The position numbers were made by a program, and so were the translations under genes. A stretch of DNA of 64,000 nt from Candidula unifasciata (lineage: Eukaryota; Mollusca; Gastropoda; Stylommatophora; Geomitridae): positions 238,501 to 302,500 of the forward strand of contig CAJHNH020007723.1 of the NCBI GenBank assembly GCA_905116865.2. The letters are read 5' to 3'. A model generated the notes under the pieces. It worked only from the letters and a program-made list of their open reading frames with translations. It was not told where the DNA came from and searched no databases. Shown in pieces: positions 22,201 to 32,681 of the stretch (position 1 is its first letter; each line of letters begins with the position of its first letter).

Positions 22201-22608
22201 ACAGGGAGCAAGTACAGCGGGAATCTACAGTCATCAGTAGAAATTATCCTTGTCGACACACGTTTCGGCCCACGATTCCTAAACGTATTCGGAGGTGGGC
22301 CCACCTGAGTTCATGAAGCTCAGGGCTGCTTCCCCGCTGCACAGAATTACCGGATGGTGTTATTATTTTGGCCAGAGACAAGACGACTTAGTGGTTTCGA
22401 ATGAGGTACTGTGAGATAAGAAGCCGCCACGGCAGCGTAATTAGAACAGTCCGCATGCCTGGACGACCGAGCGACAAGCTTATTTTGGTTTACCGGACAC
22501 ATGTTAGACTTTTATTAGCAGTTGGCAGAGGGACACTGGCAGACAATTCGTACACGATGGACTTTCAAAGGGATGAGAAACTCCTTTCGGCTAGACACCC
22601 GGACCAGC

Positions 22609-23345
22609 TCACCGAGGCCCGTCCCCTACGTTGTTGCGCTGCGTCCAAAGCCAGCTAGAGGCCCTTTCGGCTGCCTCTCCCAGTTTTTTGAGTGTTCGTT
22701 TCCGTTCATTACCGCGCAATCCTAGTTCTTTCACCACATTGTAGAGCGAAGTGGAAACGAGGCCTCTCGCTCCCACTTCGACGGCAAAAACCCGTACCGT
22801 GTAAGCCTCGTTTCTCCTCAAACCGGCTGCTAAATCACTGTACTTCTCGAGCTTGTACAAATGATTCTCCTCCATACGCGACTCAAACGGGACCGCCAAC
22901 TCAATCAGGATGAGCTGCCGTTTTTGCGCAGAATGGAGAACGATGTCCGGTCGCAGGCCGGTTCTACGGATCAACTCGGGGTACCGTTCATGTCCTGGCA
23001 GATCAACCGCCAGTAACCAGTCCCTCGCAGAGTCTAGCACAGATGGAGCGAATGCGTTTTGGTTGACCTTACCTTTTGGAACCTGCCCAGCCTTGAAGAA
23101 ACGAATGGGGACGATACTAGAACTGGCTCTGGCATTAGCCCTCATTCTAGCCTGGTCGACAACGGCTGCTAACTCCTTTAGCACCTTGTTGTGGCGCCAG
23201 GTATAGCGGCCTTGACCTAGAGCTTTCCTGCACGCGGACAGGACGTGCTCAAGAGTTTGCTTTGATTTGCACAACGGGCAAGTCGGATCGTTGGTCGCAG
23301 ACCATTTAACCATGTTAACACCGGACGGTAATACATCGTACGCCG
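22609..23345 (-). CDS. Endonuclease end of HERO-like element (frameshifted continuation)
   Basis: Reads VLPSGVNMVKWSATNDPTCP, the Cys/His knuckle, QGRYTWRHNKVLKEL, then RPDIVLHS..LILIELAVPFE and KYSDLAAGLRRNEAYTVRVF. The first codons lie before the ATG at 23313, which is internal, not a start. The terminal stretch SSWLWTQRNNVG is typical of the family. Intact apart from the upstream frameshift. Confidence 0.88.
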
Positions 23346-25685
23346 AACGAACGATAAAGCTCGGTCGCAGTGGGTCATCCGCCAGATCTCACCCCATGTG
23401 AGTATTCTAGGCAATGCGCTCTCCAGGCTGACCCAATGGCCCTGCTGCGACTGCTGGGCTGCTTTCTGGACCCGAACCTCGTTTTCGTTGTCCCTCACCG
23501 TTTGTATCACCCTGTCTCGGCGTTCTTTGGCTGAGGCCTTTGACCACCAATTGACTTTCCCGTGCCCTAGGCCTCGGCGGTCGGTTTGTGTGTAACCCAT
23601 TATCTCCTTCAATTTTAGTGCGTTCTGAGCAGATTCTATCGCATCGAGGACCCTCCACTTCTGACCAGTCTTTAGAGCGGGCTGGACAGCGATGACATTT
23701 GGGTCTGAGGACTCGCGCAAAAGCATGGCGAGCCTAACTTTGCCGACTTTAAACTCTTCGGTTATCGACTTGAACGGAAGTACCAGCTTAGCCTGTTTAC
23801 AATACAGAGCCACGTCGGTCAGACAAGGCGGTGCACCAATCCACTTTCTTAAGGCTGTGTTGATTTTCTGTTCCATGGTTTCCACTGCAGTCATCGTCAC
23901 CTTGAATTTTCCGATCAGCCTGCATCGCTCGATCGCGAGCAGGCCTGTAGCCAGTGACTCATGTATTCGCCGGACCTCCGCTCTATCGGATAACTTCGAA
24001 TCGTAAACGCGACCGAGACTCTTCACCGGTTCCTCTAGAACCGTAGGGATCTTGTTCCTTGCCACTGTAAAACTGATCGCCGACACTTTGCCCTTATGGA
24101 TTGACAGACTCCTCGACTTCTGCGGTTTGAACTGCATACCGCTCCATTGGACCACCGCGTCCAATCTTTTCAGGATCGTGCGGGCAGACTCCTCGCTGCC
24201 CGTTATAATAGTCGTGTCATCCATAAATGCGCGTAGTGGCGGCAACCAGTGATCCCCTATTTGAAGGCCCTGTCCGTAGCCGGCCGCCCCGTCTAACATG
24301 ATCTGCATAGCCATGACAAACAGTATAGGTGAGATCGTACAGCCCATAGCTATCCCAATCTGCAACTCAGTCCACCTCGTGGTAAACGTCGAGGTAGAGA
24401 AGCGCAAAGCGAACTTAGAGAAATATTGCTCGACCATTTGACTGATCTGTGTCGGTACGTGAAACATGCGAAGGGCTCGCCACAGTAGCCTATGGGGGAC
24501 TGCCCCGTAGGCGTTGGCTAAGTCCAACCATATTACGTGCAATTGTGTTCTCTCATGCTTAGCTCCCTGGATAGCCTCCCAAATCATGGTCGCGTGTTCA
24601 AGGCACCCAGGAACGCCTGGGATACCACCCTTCTGAACACTCTTATCTATGTACTTGTTAGTCATCAGATACTGTGTGAGCCGGCGAGCCATGACTGAGA
24701 AGAATATCTTACCCTCGACATTTAACAGCGAGATGGGCCTGAATTGGGAAAGACTCTTCGAGTCCTGCTCTTTGGGAATGTAGACCCCATTTGCCTTTGA
24801 CCACTCTGGACATATGTGATTGCGGATCCACGCTTGTCTCAACAAGACGTGAAGCATTTTAAGGATTTTCGGGCAACGCTTGTAAAGAACGTACGGAACA
24901 CCGTTCGGACCTGGGGCAGACTTGCCGCTGGCTTTTTTCACAACGTCCTCAACCTCAGACCAAAGGGGAGGTACCATTTTAAATGGTACCTTCGGCACCG
25001 AAGGCTGTTTGAGTCCGCTAAGGATCTCTGGATTGTCATCGAGAGGCTCTCTCCTCTTTTTATCCGAGTACATCTTGCGTAGATGTAGCTCTAGTTCTTC
25101 CTGACTGACAACCAGAGTCCCAGACTTCGGTTGCTCGAATAGACCTCGGGCAAACTGATACGGGTCCCTAAAGAATTTCTCTCGCTCCCTTTTGGTTCTA
25201 CGTCTGTTGTTACAGAAACGCTCGGCGCGACAGAGGGCACTGTGTTTGTTCTTTAAATGCACCCACACCTCGTACAGCCCCTCCCGTTCGCTGCCCGTAG
25301 CGGCTTTGAACCGTTTTCTGAGGGCATTCTTGTCTGCCCGACACTTCAGAATGTCCCTCTGCCTCCTGCTAGTATTCTGCTTGGCACCCGGCTGTGCCTT
25401 TACTACTGTCCCGAACTCGCGGGAGCAGTTTTCATATATTACATCACCAAATTTAGTAAGCTTGTCGCCTAGCGGCTTCTTGTTTAGAGTTTGTTTAAGT
25501 ATCTCACATAATGTAACCTCCAACTTACACCACACCACCTTCTCGCTCGCAGGTGGAAACCTGATTCTGGAACGCACTTCATCAGAAATCATCAAAGATG
25601 CTCCTCCGCAGTCGACGTCATGGGCCTCTCCGGGCGAGTGGGGTTCACCCTGCCCGTCGTACCCTGACGACTCAGAAACTACCAC
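23217..25685 (-). CDS. Reverse transcriptase ORF of HERO-like element
   Basis: 822 codons from the first in-frame ATG. Rough order: residues 1-90 unknown, 90-220 basic (RRRTKREREKFFRDPYQFAR), 260-520 RT palm and fingers with D in WLDLANAYG and DD in AFMDDTTII, 520-780 thumb and connection (KFKVTMTAVETMEQKINTAL, RKWIGAPPCLTDVALYCKQA). The last about 45 residues (after RALSF) are out of frame because of the indel near 23355. The start is uncertain since the element is likely 5' truncated. Confidence 0.88.
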   Translation of the reverse strand: MVVSESSGYDGQGEPHSPGEAHDVDCGGASLMISDEVRSRIRFPPASEKVVWCKLEVTLCEILKQTLNKKPLGDKLTKFGDVIYENCSREFGTVVKAQPGAKQNTSRRQRDILKCRADKNALRKRFKAATGSEREGLYEVWVHLKNKHSALCRAERFCNNRRRTKREREKFFRDPYQFARGLFEQPKSGTLVVSQEELELHLRKMYSDKKRREPLDDNPEILSGLKQPSVPKVPFKMVPPLWSEVEDVVKKASGKSAPGPNGVPYVLYKRCPKILKMLHVLLRQAWIRNHICPEWSKANGVYIPKEQDSKSLSQFRPISLLNVEGKIFFSVMARRLTQYLMTNKYIDKSVQKGGIPGVPGCLEHATMIWEAIQGAKHERTQLHVIWLDLANAYGAVPHRLLWRALRMFHVPTQISQMVEQYFSKFALRFSTSTFTTRWTELQIGIAMGCTISPILFVMAMQIMLDGAAGYGQGLQIGDHWLPPLRAFMDDTTIITGSEESARTILKRLDAVVQWSGMQFKPQKSRSLSIHKGKVSAISFTVARNKIPTVLEEPVKSLGRVYDSKLSDRAEVRRIHESLATGLLAIERCRLIGKFKVTMTAVETMEQKINTALRKWIGAPPCLTDVALYCKQAKLVLPFKSITEEFKVGKVRLAMLLRESSDPNVIAVQPALKTGQKWRVLDAIESAQNALKLKEIMGYTQTDRRGLGHGKVNWWSKASAKERRDRVIQTVRDNENEVRVQKAAQQSQQGHWVSLESALPRILTWGEIWRMTHCDRALSFVRRTMYYRPVLTWLNGLRPTIRLARCANQSKLLSTSCPRAGKL

Positions 25686-25894
25686 AGGCTAGCATAAACC
25701 CACTGTACTACTGTTGGTGTTGTCAACCATCTGCCTCTGAATTGTCCTTATACATTAAAACCTTATATTTTATTTCCTTTTGCAGATTTGCAAGAACATT
25801 TAAAGAAAGAATAGACTTCCTTTCCTTTTAACAAGTATGTCACCAAAAAAAATGACTAGGAGTGTTTTTGTTTTCTTCAGATTTTGAGTGCTTC

Positions 25895-26165
25895 TAACAG
25901 AGAGGCAAGGAACCATTGGTCAGCATACAAATAAGCCAGATTTGTAAAATGTTCTGAAATGAGGCTAAAGTTAAGAAGAAGACCCCCACCCCCCTCCCCT
26001 TCCAAAAATAATTTACAGAACTTTCCACCGCTGAATGCTTAAGAAGAACACAAGACGAAGAAGCAGAAGAAGAATTCGTGAGGCAGATGAACTGACAAGG
26101 GATTAGGTTGTGATAAGAGCGACATCCTGCAAAGTACAAACTACATGATGGTGATATCCTTGAAC
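25895..26165 (+). mobile_element. SINE-B fragment plus RTE-like tail
   Basis: GAGAGGCAAGGAACCATTGG and CATACAAATAAGCCAGATTT are SINE-B; CCGCTGAATGCTTAAGAAGA ends it. 26075-26160 matches the RTE-like 3' end (GTGAGGCAGATGAACTGACA, GATAAGAGCGACATCCTGCA), ending in a GATGG-type tail. Confidence 0.6.
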
Positions 26166-26199
26166 TCTTTCTAGTCTGAAAAATGTTAGCATAAAACAG

Positions 26200-26840
26200 C
26201 CAATGTCTGGGTCCAGAGAGGTCAAAACAATAACATCATAGGGAACAGGGATTTAAATGAACAGCCTGAACATAATGAGCAAAGGTAACTCAGAGATGCC
26301 TTTTAACAAGCCCTTCACAAAAGGTGACTAATGGTGGATTTGCTAAAACCAAATGTTTCAGAACAAAAGTGCAAATATCCCAGCCCAGCTTTAAACTGTA
26401 ACAGAACATGATTAAGGGAGAATATAAAAAAAAGAAAAAGGATTACTTAAACTTAGAATGAGTTGCATGGTACAAAAAGAGTTAAGATTTTACCCAAACG
26501 AACTGAGAAAATATAAAACTGAACTTAAACAGACAGCCGAATAAAACTGAAAGCAGATGCATGTATCTTACAACCCTAATTTCCCTGAAAATACTTTTGT
26601 ACCGATTTGACAAAACTTGAATAAAACCTAATCAATCTGACCTAATCTCAACCCTGGATATATGAAATTAAAACCACACCACTATCCAAGGATTTATAAC
26701 AACATTTCCAAGAAAATATAAGGAAAATAATAGGTTTGTCAAAATCTAGAAAGCTGATGAAACTGAAAGCAAGCAAGAAGCTGACAAATACAAAATGTTA
26801 ACAGAAAGGAACATTATGCAAAGTCAACAGCCACAGACTC
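26200..26840. other. No gene recognised
   Basis: A-rich intron sequence without long frames. The missing kinase scaffold exon was looked for here and in 25700-27760 and not found. Confidence 0.5.
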
Positions 26841-26844
26841 TATG

Positions 26845-27315
26845 TTACAATCATCGTCATTATCATCGTGAATATGCTGTTGTGCCAATATATGTCACAT
26901 AGGGCTCGCAGTCTTTTCCATTCTATTCTGTGCAATCCCTTGGACATCATGGATGAAATCCAGTCCTGCACCTTTGGCCTCTCTCATCACTGCTTATATT
27001 ATGGTTTCTTCTGGACAACAGCCACAGACTCTATGTTACAATCATCATCATTATCATCATGAATGTGCCGTTGTGCCAATATATGTCACACAGGGCTCGC
27101 AGTCTATTCTGTGCAATCCCTTCAATATCATGGATGAAATCCAGTCCGGCACCTTTGGCCTCTCTCATCAACGCTTATTTTATAGTTTCTTCTGGATGTC
27201 ACTGTTTTCTCAACAATATCATTTCCCATTTTAGTGCCTGTCTGGTAATTTTCTTCTCAAGGATGTGTCCAACATAGCATCCTTTTCTTTGCCTTATAAC
27301 TGTGCTGAAACATTT
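26845..27315 (-). mobile_element. RTE-like LINE 3' ends, two in tandem
   Basis: The block ATATGTCACATAGGGCTCGC..ATGGATGAAATCCAGTCC occurs at 26888 and again at 27082, each preceded by a (CAT)n-type tail (26851, 27045). Minus strand: LDFIHDIEGIAQN. The right copy continues further into the element (to about 27315), so the left looks like a tandem duplication of the terminal about 190 bp. Confidence 0.7.
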
Positions 27316-27439
27316 CTCTGATTTCTTCGCACTCTTGAAATCAGCCCAGATGTTATAATGCTTGAAATTTAAAATATAGTGTCAGTGTTAAAATAAAAAG
27401 ATCTTTTTAAATCAGGCATATGGTAAAAATTAAACGACC

Positions 27440-27580
27440 CATACAGTGCTAAACCCATATTTGTATTGACCATTCAGCATAAGATCGGTGATCATGTCCT
27501 CATCAGGTTGGCCACCTTTACTTCCCAGCACATCCCCTGGTACTCACTTTAGACTGGGTCAACTTAGAGGTAAAGTCAAA
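27440..27580 (-). mobile_element. SINE-V fragment
   Basis: ATAAGATCGGTGATCATGTC, CACCTTTACTTCCCAGCACA and TGGTACTCACTTTAGACTGG are the reverse of the SINE-V body; head lost. Confidence 0.6.
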
Positions 27581-27767
27581 TATATAAAAAAAAAAAAATC
27601 TTCAATGATAAAAAAACTCTAAGGGAAAAACTAAGGAAAGATCACCAAAAAAGACTGAAACAATACATACAATGTAAAAGAACAAAGCTACAAACATAGC
27701 AAACATCAAAGAAGTAGGTTGAACAAGATGAGTTTTGTGTTTAAAGAAGACAGAACAAGTTACTTAC

Positions 27768-27880
27768 CATTTTTCATCCTGGCAAACCGCTGTGATCTTG
27801 GTGGCATATTCTTTAATATCTTCTGACTTTTTCACCAACATATCTCTGTACTGTTCGATCTCGGTCATGCGTTCATTTGC
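27768..27880 (-). CDS. TBK1: TBK1-like exon: coiled-coil scaffold
   Basis: 113 bp. Reads ANERMTEIEQYRDMLVKKSE, then DIKEYATKITAVCQDEK, and ends TG in phase 2. Acceptor CTTCACAG, donor GTAAGT. Joining to the next visible exon (20505, starts with A) would make a TGA stop, so an unseen exon should follow. Confidence 0.85.
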
Positions 27881-27959
27881 CTGTGAAGTTTGTTCAAAGT
27901 GTGAGCACATTTTTATTCAAGCTGAAAACTGTGAAGTGAGAAGATAGCTTCAAGGAATG

Positions 27960-28200
27960 TCTTATTCGTTTGAATTCTTCTTCTTCTTCTTCTTGTCTGA
28001 ATTCTTCTTTTTCTTCTTCCCTGGCTGCAACCTCCAACAGAAAGTCCTGCTTTTTCATCCTTTTCTAGACTTTGGTCTCGTTGCAGAATTTGAGTGTTGC
28101 GTGCACATACATCCCCTCTCCACAGATCTGCCTTATTTGTGTGCAGACTGTTGGTTACTTGCCTTCCAGGCAGATGCACTCTGACTTCAAAGGAAACATT
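27960..28200 (-). mobile_element. SINE-B copy with GAA tail
   Basis: Begins on the plus strand with interrupted TTC repeats (27976-28020), then GGCTGCAACCTCCAACAGAA, CCACAGATCTGCCTTATTTG, AGACTGTTGGTTACTTGCC and AGGCAGATGCACTCTGACTT, i.e. a reversed SINE-B. Confidence 0.75.
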
Positions 28201-28599
28201 AGTCCTATCTATACAGGTCAGGATTTCCTAGTAGGGAAGTTGTTTCTAGGATGACCACAGAGAGGTGCAGATAGGTCATGACAAGTATGAGTTCCAGTCC
28301 TGGTGCATCCCCACAAGTGGATCAGCACTTCTGCTATCCCATCTTGCATGCCATGTCCTAGAACGGTGGTCTCCAAGCTAGATGGCGCACCCTCCTAGAG
28401 GAGCTTGAAGAAGTTCAAAGGGTGGGGTATCGAGAGATTTTGAAGAGTGCACCCGTAACTGTAATAATTCGTTCGGTTAAAATAAAAATATTTTTAACAC
28501 TGTTTATTAAAACAAAACAAAAAGTCAAGGACATTTTTTTCTTCTTCTTCTTTTGTTCGCTTGAAATAGATTATCTATATCTGCAATTTTGTCTATAGT

Positions 28600-28890
28600 A
28601 TCTTCTTCTTCTTTGCGTTCACCAGCTGTACATTCTGGCGTAAAGTTCTGGTTGTTCGTCCACTTCTGGACTGCAGTCCTGCTCCAGAACCTGGGTGTTG
28701 CATGTGCATCAGTTTTACAGATCTGATTCTATTGAATGCAGACTGCTGGTTCCTTGCCTCTCAGGCAGATGCACTTCGACTTCAAAGGAAGCTCCCCAGT
28801 TAGTCGACTCTTACGACATGCTTTTGGGGAGGCAGTGGGTCTATTCTTGTTTTCCCCACAATAGGGCCCCGGAACCCACACGGGGCTGTC
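28600..28890 (-). mobile_element. SINE-B copy, nearly full
   Basis: (TCTTCT) tail at 28600, then CACCAGCTGTACATTCTGG, GTCCACTTCTGGACTGCAGT, CAGATGCACTTCGACTTCAA, CCAGTTAGTCGACTCTTACG and CCCCGGAACCCACACGGGG. With 50795-51070 it defines the longest form of the family. Confidence 0.78.
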
Positions 28891-29320
28891 TATAGTATGA
28901 TCTTCAGTCTTTTGTAATTCACTTAGCAACCCGTAAGTTTTGACTTGCAGCGATGTTTCTCTTGGCCAAAAGTTTTGCCTTGACTTGTTGTATTTGGGAC
29001 AGTCTTGGAGGACATGACCTGTTGTGTCATGTGCCAATCCACAAGTGCACATGGATGATTTGCCGATTTTAAATTTTGTGTACATGTGGCTGTGAAGTCG
29101 AGTGTCCTGTTCTAAGGGGTTGAATAATAACTTGCTCTGGTCTGTCCATAAAATGTTAATTGTCTTGTGCCAGTTTTGGTGTCTTTCTGATTGATTTAAT
29201 TATTCTCTTCTTTTGTTGATAAGAGACTGGTACCTCAGGTTGTTCTTCATTTGCACTTTCCTTAGCTAGTTTATTAGCTCTTTCATTTCCAGGAACTCCA
29301 CAGTGGGATTATTCTTATTA
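28890..29320 (-). mobile_element. LINE-C: end of RNase H and Cys/His C-terminus
   Basis: Minus strand: VPGNERANKLAKESANEEQP (last RNase H acid) at 29300-29240, then MYTKFKIGKSSMCTCGLAHD, TGHVLQDCPKYNKSRQNFWP with a C-x-C..H..C knuckle, and KTYGLLSELQKTEDHTIDS. Related to 5808-6062. Confidence 0.75.
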
Positions 29321-29607
29321 AAAAGCAGTTTGTACCACTGTTAAAAATCTAATTAATATGATAACAAGTGCCCTTTATTAAATACTAAGAACAAATTCCT
29401 CTTTTTTAACACAATTTATGTTTAAGGGGGAGGGGAGGAGAGGTGCGTGGGTGTCTTGTCACATATTCAAGGAGGGCAGCACATGAAAAGAATCAGAGAC
29501 CTCTGTCCTAGAATAAGCCAAAGCCTCACACTTCACCTCCCAATAGCAGCAACAGCTAAGGGACCACCTGTACCTTTAGTACTCAGATGAAACATAAACA
29601 TACCAAC

Positions 29608-29818
29608 CTTTTCATGCACCTGTCTGATGACCGAATCTTTCAGGACTTCATTCAAAGCCTCAACATCCCTGCGTGCAGCCTTCTCGGTAACAACTACATC
29701 TCGCAAGAGTTTGACCATGTCAAAGAAAGTAGCTATGTGGTCCTTGCATTCATTCATCAGCTGTTTCAGAGACTCGTGGCTGACTTTCGTAGCTGCCAGT
29801 CGACCCTCAACATAAACC
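29608..29818 (-). CDS. TBK1: TBK1-like exon: coiled-coil scaffold
   Basis: 211 bp. Reads RVYVEGRLAATKVSHESLKQ, then LMNECKDHIATFFDMVKLLR, DVVVTEKAARRDVEALNEVL and KDSVIRQVHEK. Aligns with human [20 protein letters not shown]. Acceptor AATTTTTAG; donor GTTGGT is weak, but phase with the next exon requires it. Confidence 0.88.
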
Positions 29819-29989
29819 CTAAAAATTGGAAGAAAACCCAACCAAAAAACAGTTATTCAGTCAGAAGCAGTTCCACCTTAACCTTTAACAGATCCCTCCC
29901 CACCCTCTTTTCCACTCACACAAAATTGCTCCATTCCTGTGCCAGATAAAAAGAAAAAAAAAACACACACAAAATGTCTAACACTGTGA

Positions 29990-30640
29990 AAAGCTGGACA
30001 CAGACAGCAGTCCCAGAAAAGCCAGAAGTAATGCACACACTGCAGATGTCAAAAGTGCCAAAAACTTTACTTCCTAGGACCCATTTTAGATGGGGTTGAC
30101 TCGTAGCCCTAAACTAATTACTTGTGTAGATTCGAACCAAAGGCTTTTAGGTGCGCATCTAGAAACTGCACTACAGTGTTTCCTTACACCAACATGTCTT
30201 GGAACAAAAATCAATCTTTTGCTTGTTAATCAATACCTCATTAGAAAATCAAATTGCGTTTATCAGGAAGGCTAACCTGGACAACAAATGGCTGAAGGAA
30301 TTGGATATGTCAGCTTAAAGGAGTAAATATTGCAGACAAATTGTATAATGTAAATGGACTCAATGCGGTTTAGTCCTCAGATGAGCGCACAAGAATAATA
30401 AATAATAATAACCATAAGAAGAAGAAAATGAAAGTTGAGTCTATAAAGATGTGGACATACAGAAGAGTAAGTGATATTTCATGTGGAAACAAACACAGTC
30501 AAATACAGAGATTCTGAAAAGACTAGCAATGAAAACTGTTACTGAAGGAACAGAAATGAGATTAAATAAGAAGGAACACCAACAAGCTATAAGAACAGTA
30601 TATTCATGGTAATTCTCAATTACTGCTCGTTAAGGAGCAG
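29990..30640. other. No gene recognised
   Basis: AT-rich intron. Short block at 30000-30060 (ACAGCAGTCCCAGAAAAGCC) resembles the 30640-31130 repeat. Confidence 0.5.
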
Positions 30641-31130
30641 TGTATCTACTCCCCCTCCCCCACCTGCAAAAAAGGGGTGTACACTTGGAGTACATAGAGT
30701 TCAGAACTCACAATCAGTAAACAAGTAGCAACAATGAGCTCCAAAAAAAAAAAATGATAACATGCTCCAAATAAGTCATCGCTCATTAGCTGAGGTTCCA
30801 GCTTCACTGCAGATTGGCTACCCTTTAACTGTTCTGTTTCTGGGCAGTGGAAATCACTCAAAATGTCCTTCACTTTCCCCATTTGAAGACTCGTGAAAAA
30901 CAAGTCAGACCCAGCAAAATCTTTAAAAAACTCAAACAAGCAAAGTAAATGCATAAGGCAGCAGTCAGATGTGCTAACACTAACAGTCCCACAAAAGAAT
31001 TACAATGCATTGTTGAGGCAAGCAGTAAATTATGAAAACTTGCATTATTCGCAAAGTACTGCAAAAGTACATGCCATTCCGAACAAACTTGGCAATTCAA
31101 AATTCTAAGTGCAATTGACAACAAAAAGCC
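30640..31130. repeat. Dispersed repeat, relative of 10085-10420
   Basis: Shares the ATGCATAAGGCAGCAG and CTAACAGTCCCAC blocks with 10203-10252, and has open but featureless frames on both strands. Poly-A at 31147 may be its tail or a separate event. Confidence 0.45.
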
Positions 31131-31424
31131 ACTGTGGGCACAACCAAAAAAAAAAAAAAAAAATTACACGTGGAATTCACAGCTTACAGTGTCGCACCAT
31201 ACACCCAACTCAGTAGCTGGCTGACGGAACCTTTGGACTCCCAATCCAGAAATAAAGAATTAGCATAAGAAAACCTGTGCTAAAATCAATTAACTTTTCG
31301 TCAGTGGTAAGCTGGCAATCTGCCACACTGAACTGGATGTCAGATTCTAAATATACATAAATAGTGAACCAATAATTTCTCATGAACGAATTTCAACCTT
31401 CTTCTTTCAGTCAGAAAACTTATA

Positions 31425-32135
31425 CTAGGCGGCCGGTAGCCTTTATGAAAGCTATTGTGCAGTCCATATCTACCCTTGTTCCATACAGTTTTGTCTTCAT
31501 TATGGTTGGAACAGGCCAGACTGCGTCTCTATTGTCAGTATAAAGTTGACAGTGTTGAAGCACATGCTAAGCATGTTCGGGTGCTTCACTACAGGGAATC
31601 AATTCTGTGTTTCCTACACCGAAAAGTTTGAACATATGTTGTGCCCTGTCCTTAGTCTGAATATAATACACTGTGCATCTCTAGAGAGGCCACGAAGTGA
31701 GTCTTGAGGAGAGAATTTAGTGTATGTATCCAGTCACCTTTCTTGAATACTAGACAGTATTAATGTCTTAGTCACTTGGTAGGTTAAGTCACTACTTGGT
31801 TGTACCATGTCAATGCCGCTTCTAGCCAACCTGTCCGCTATTTCATTGCCTTCCAAGCCACAGACTTGGAATCCACTGCAGTACAGATTATTCTACTGAA
31901 GAACCTAAGTGAATCAGCTGTTGTGTCAAGTCCACAAACTGAGTGTCTTTTGGGTTAACAATTGCCTGTAGAATGCCATAGCATCAGTCAGAGACCACTC
32001 TGCTATATTTGCTGTGCTGTTGTCCATTCAGGAAAGAACAGGCCACTAACAAGCTTCTGCCTCTGCTCTGTAATAGGAGGAATATGAGCCTGTTGGTGTA
32101 GCTAGATTGATTTTTAAACCATCTGGGCAATTCTA
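31425..32135 (-). mobile_element. LINE fragment: RNase H end and C-terminus
   Basis: Minus strand reads GLEGNEIADRLARSGIDMVQ (last RNase H acid, near 31850), then QERWLDTYTKFSPQDSLRGL, SRDAQCIIFRLRTGHN and an H-P..L tail. Upstream part (31900-32100) is decayed RNase H. Distinct from LINE-A, -B and -C. Confidence 0.7.
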
Positions 32136-32139
32136 TATA

Positions 32140-32680
32140 TATATATATATTCCTCCTCCTCCGTCTCTTACTGCTCTCTTGGCTGAGCCATGTGTATACA
32201 CACTAATCTAGCTCTGGTGTGGATAAAGTCTATTGATCTCTCCTTCTGTAACTGACTTCATATCAGTGCTGCTCACTGACAATTTGGAGGAGATCCCTGT
32301 TACAGTGGTTCTGACTGTTGGAAGGGTATCCCTAAGAAAACTGGGGCAGTGGTTTTGGTCCCATTTACAGGCAGGTACAAACTATTGGACCACTTCTCTG
32401 GAAGAAGAACTAGAAAGCTTTATAATACCACAGTCATGATTGACAAAATGAATGTTGTGGCTAGAAAGCCTTCATCAACACACAAAACAAATGGACAATG
32501 ATACAATTATAAATATCTCACTGTAATTTTGTGTCTATGCTATTCAGTCTTCATTATTTTAAGTCTTCATTGTTCTTTCTTCTCTTCTGTCTTCATTATT
32601 CTATGTACTTGCTATTCTGTGCCTTTATTATTCTGTGTATACCCCAGTAATTTCTGAATTCGGAAGAAGAAAAAAAAATA
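32140..32680. other. Intron; degenerate TCTTCATTATTCTGTG repeats
   Basis: 32150-32440 has an open plus frame (68 codons) with no recognised product. 32530-32645 holds loose repeats of the same type as 37770-38240. A (TA)n run lies at 32137-32150. Confidence 0.5.
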
Positions 32681-32681
32681 C

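Larger units (their letters stand above)
22200..25690 (-). mobile_element. HERO/R2-type non-LTR retrotransposon with restriction-like endonuclease
   Basis: A near-complete single ORF in two pieces. 25685-23217 carries an N-terminal basic region, RT fingers (SAPGPNGVPYVLYKRCP, QFRPISLLNVEGKIFFSVMA), WLDLANAYGAVPH (RT motif A), IGIAMGCTISPILF (motif B) and LRAFMDDTTII (catalytic FMDD). 23313-22609 carries CPLCKSKQTLEHVLSAC, a C-x2-C-x7-H-x4-C knuckle, then LRPDIVLHSAQKRQLILIEL AVPFE, a PD-(D/E)xK-type restriction-like endonuclease. One frameshift near 23355 separates them. Base composition is clearly more GC-rich than the surrounding intron, consistent with a recent arrival. Zinc fingers expected at the N-terminus are not seen, so the 5' end is probably truncated at about 25690. 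The 3' UTR seems to run to about 22200. Confidence 0.9.
28364..29505. mobile_element. hAT element with exact 8-bp target duplication and nested repeats
   Basis: Ends CGGTGGTCTCCAAGC (left) and, reverse complemented, CAGAGGTCTCTGATTC (right). Flanked by 8-bp direct repeats TCCTAGAA at 28356-28363 and 29506-29513, a CTAG-centred site as many hATs prefer. No transposase frame. Inside lie a reversed SINE-B (about 28600-28890) and a LINE-C fragment (about 28890-29320), so the original MITE was much shorter. Confidence 0.85.
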
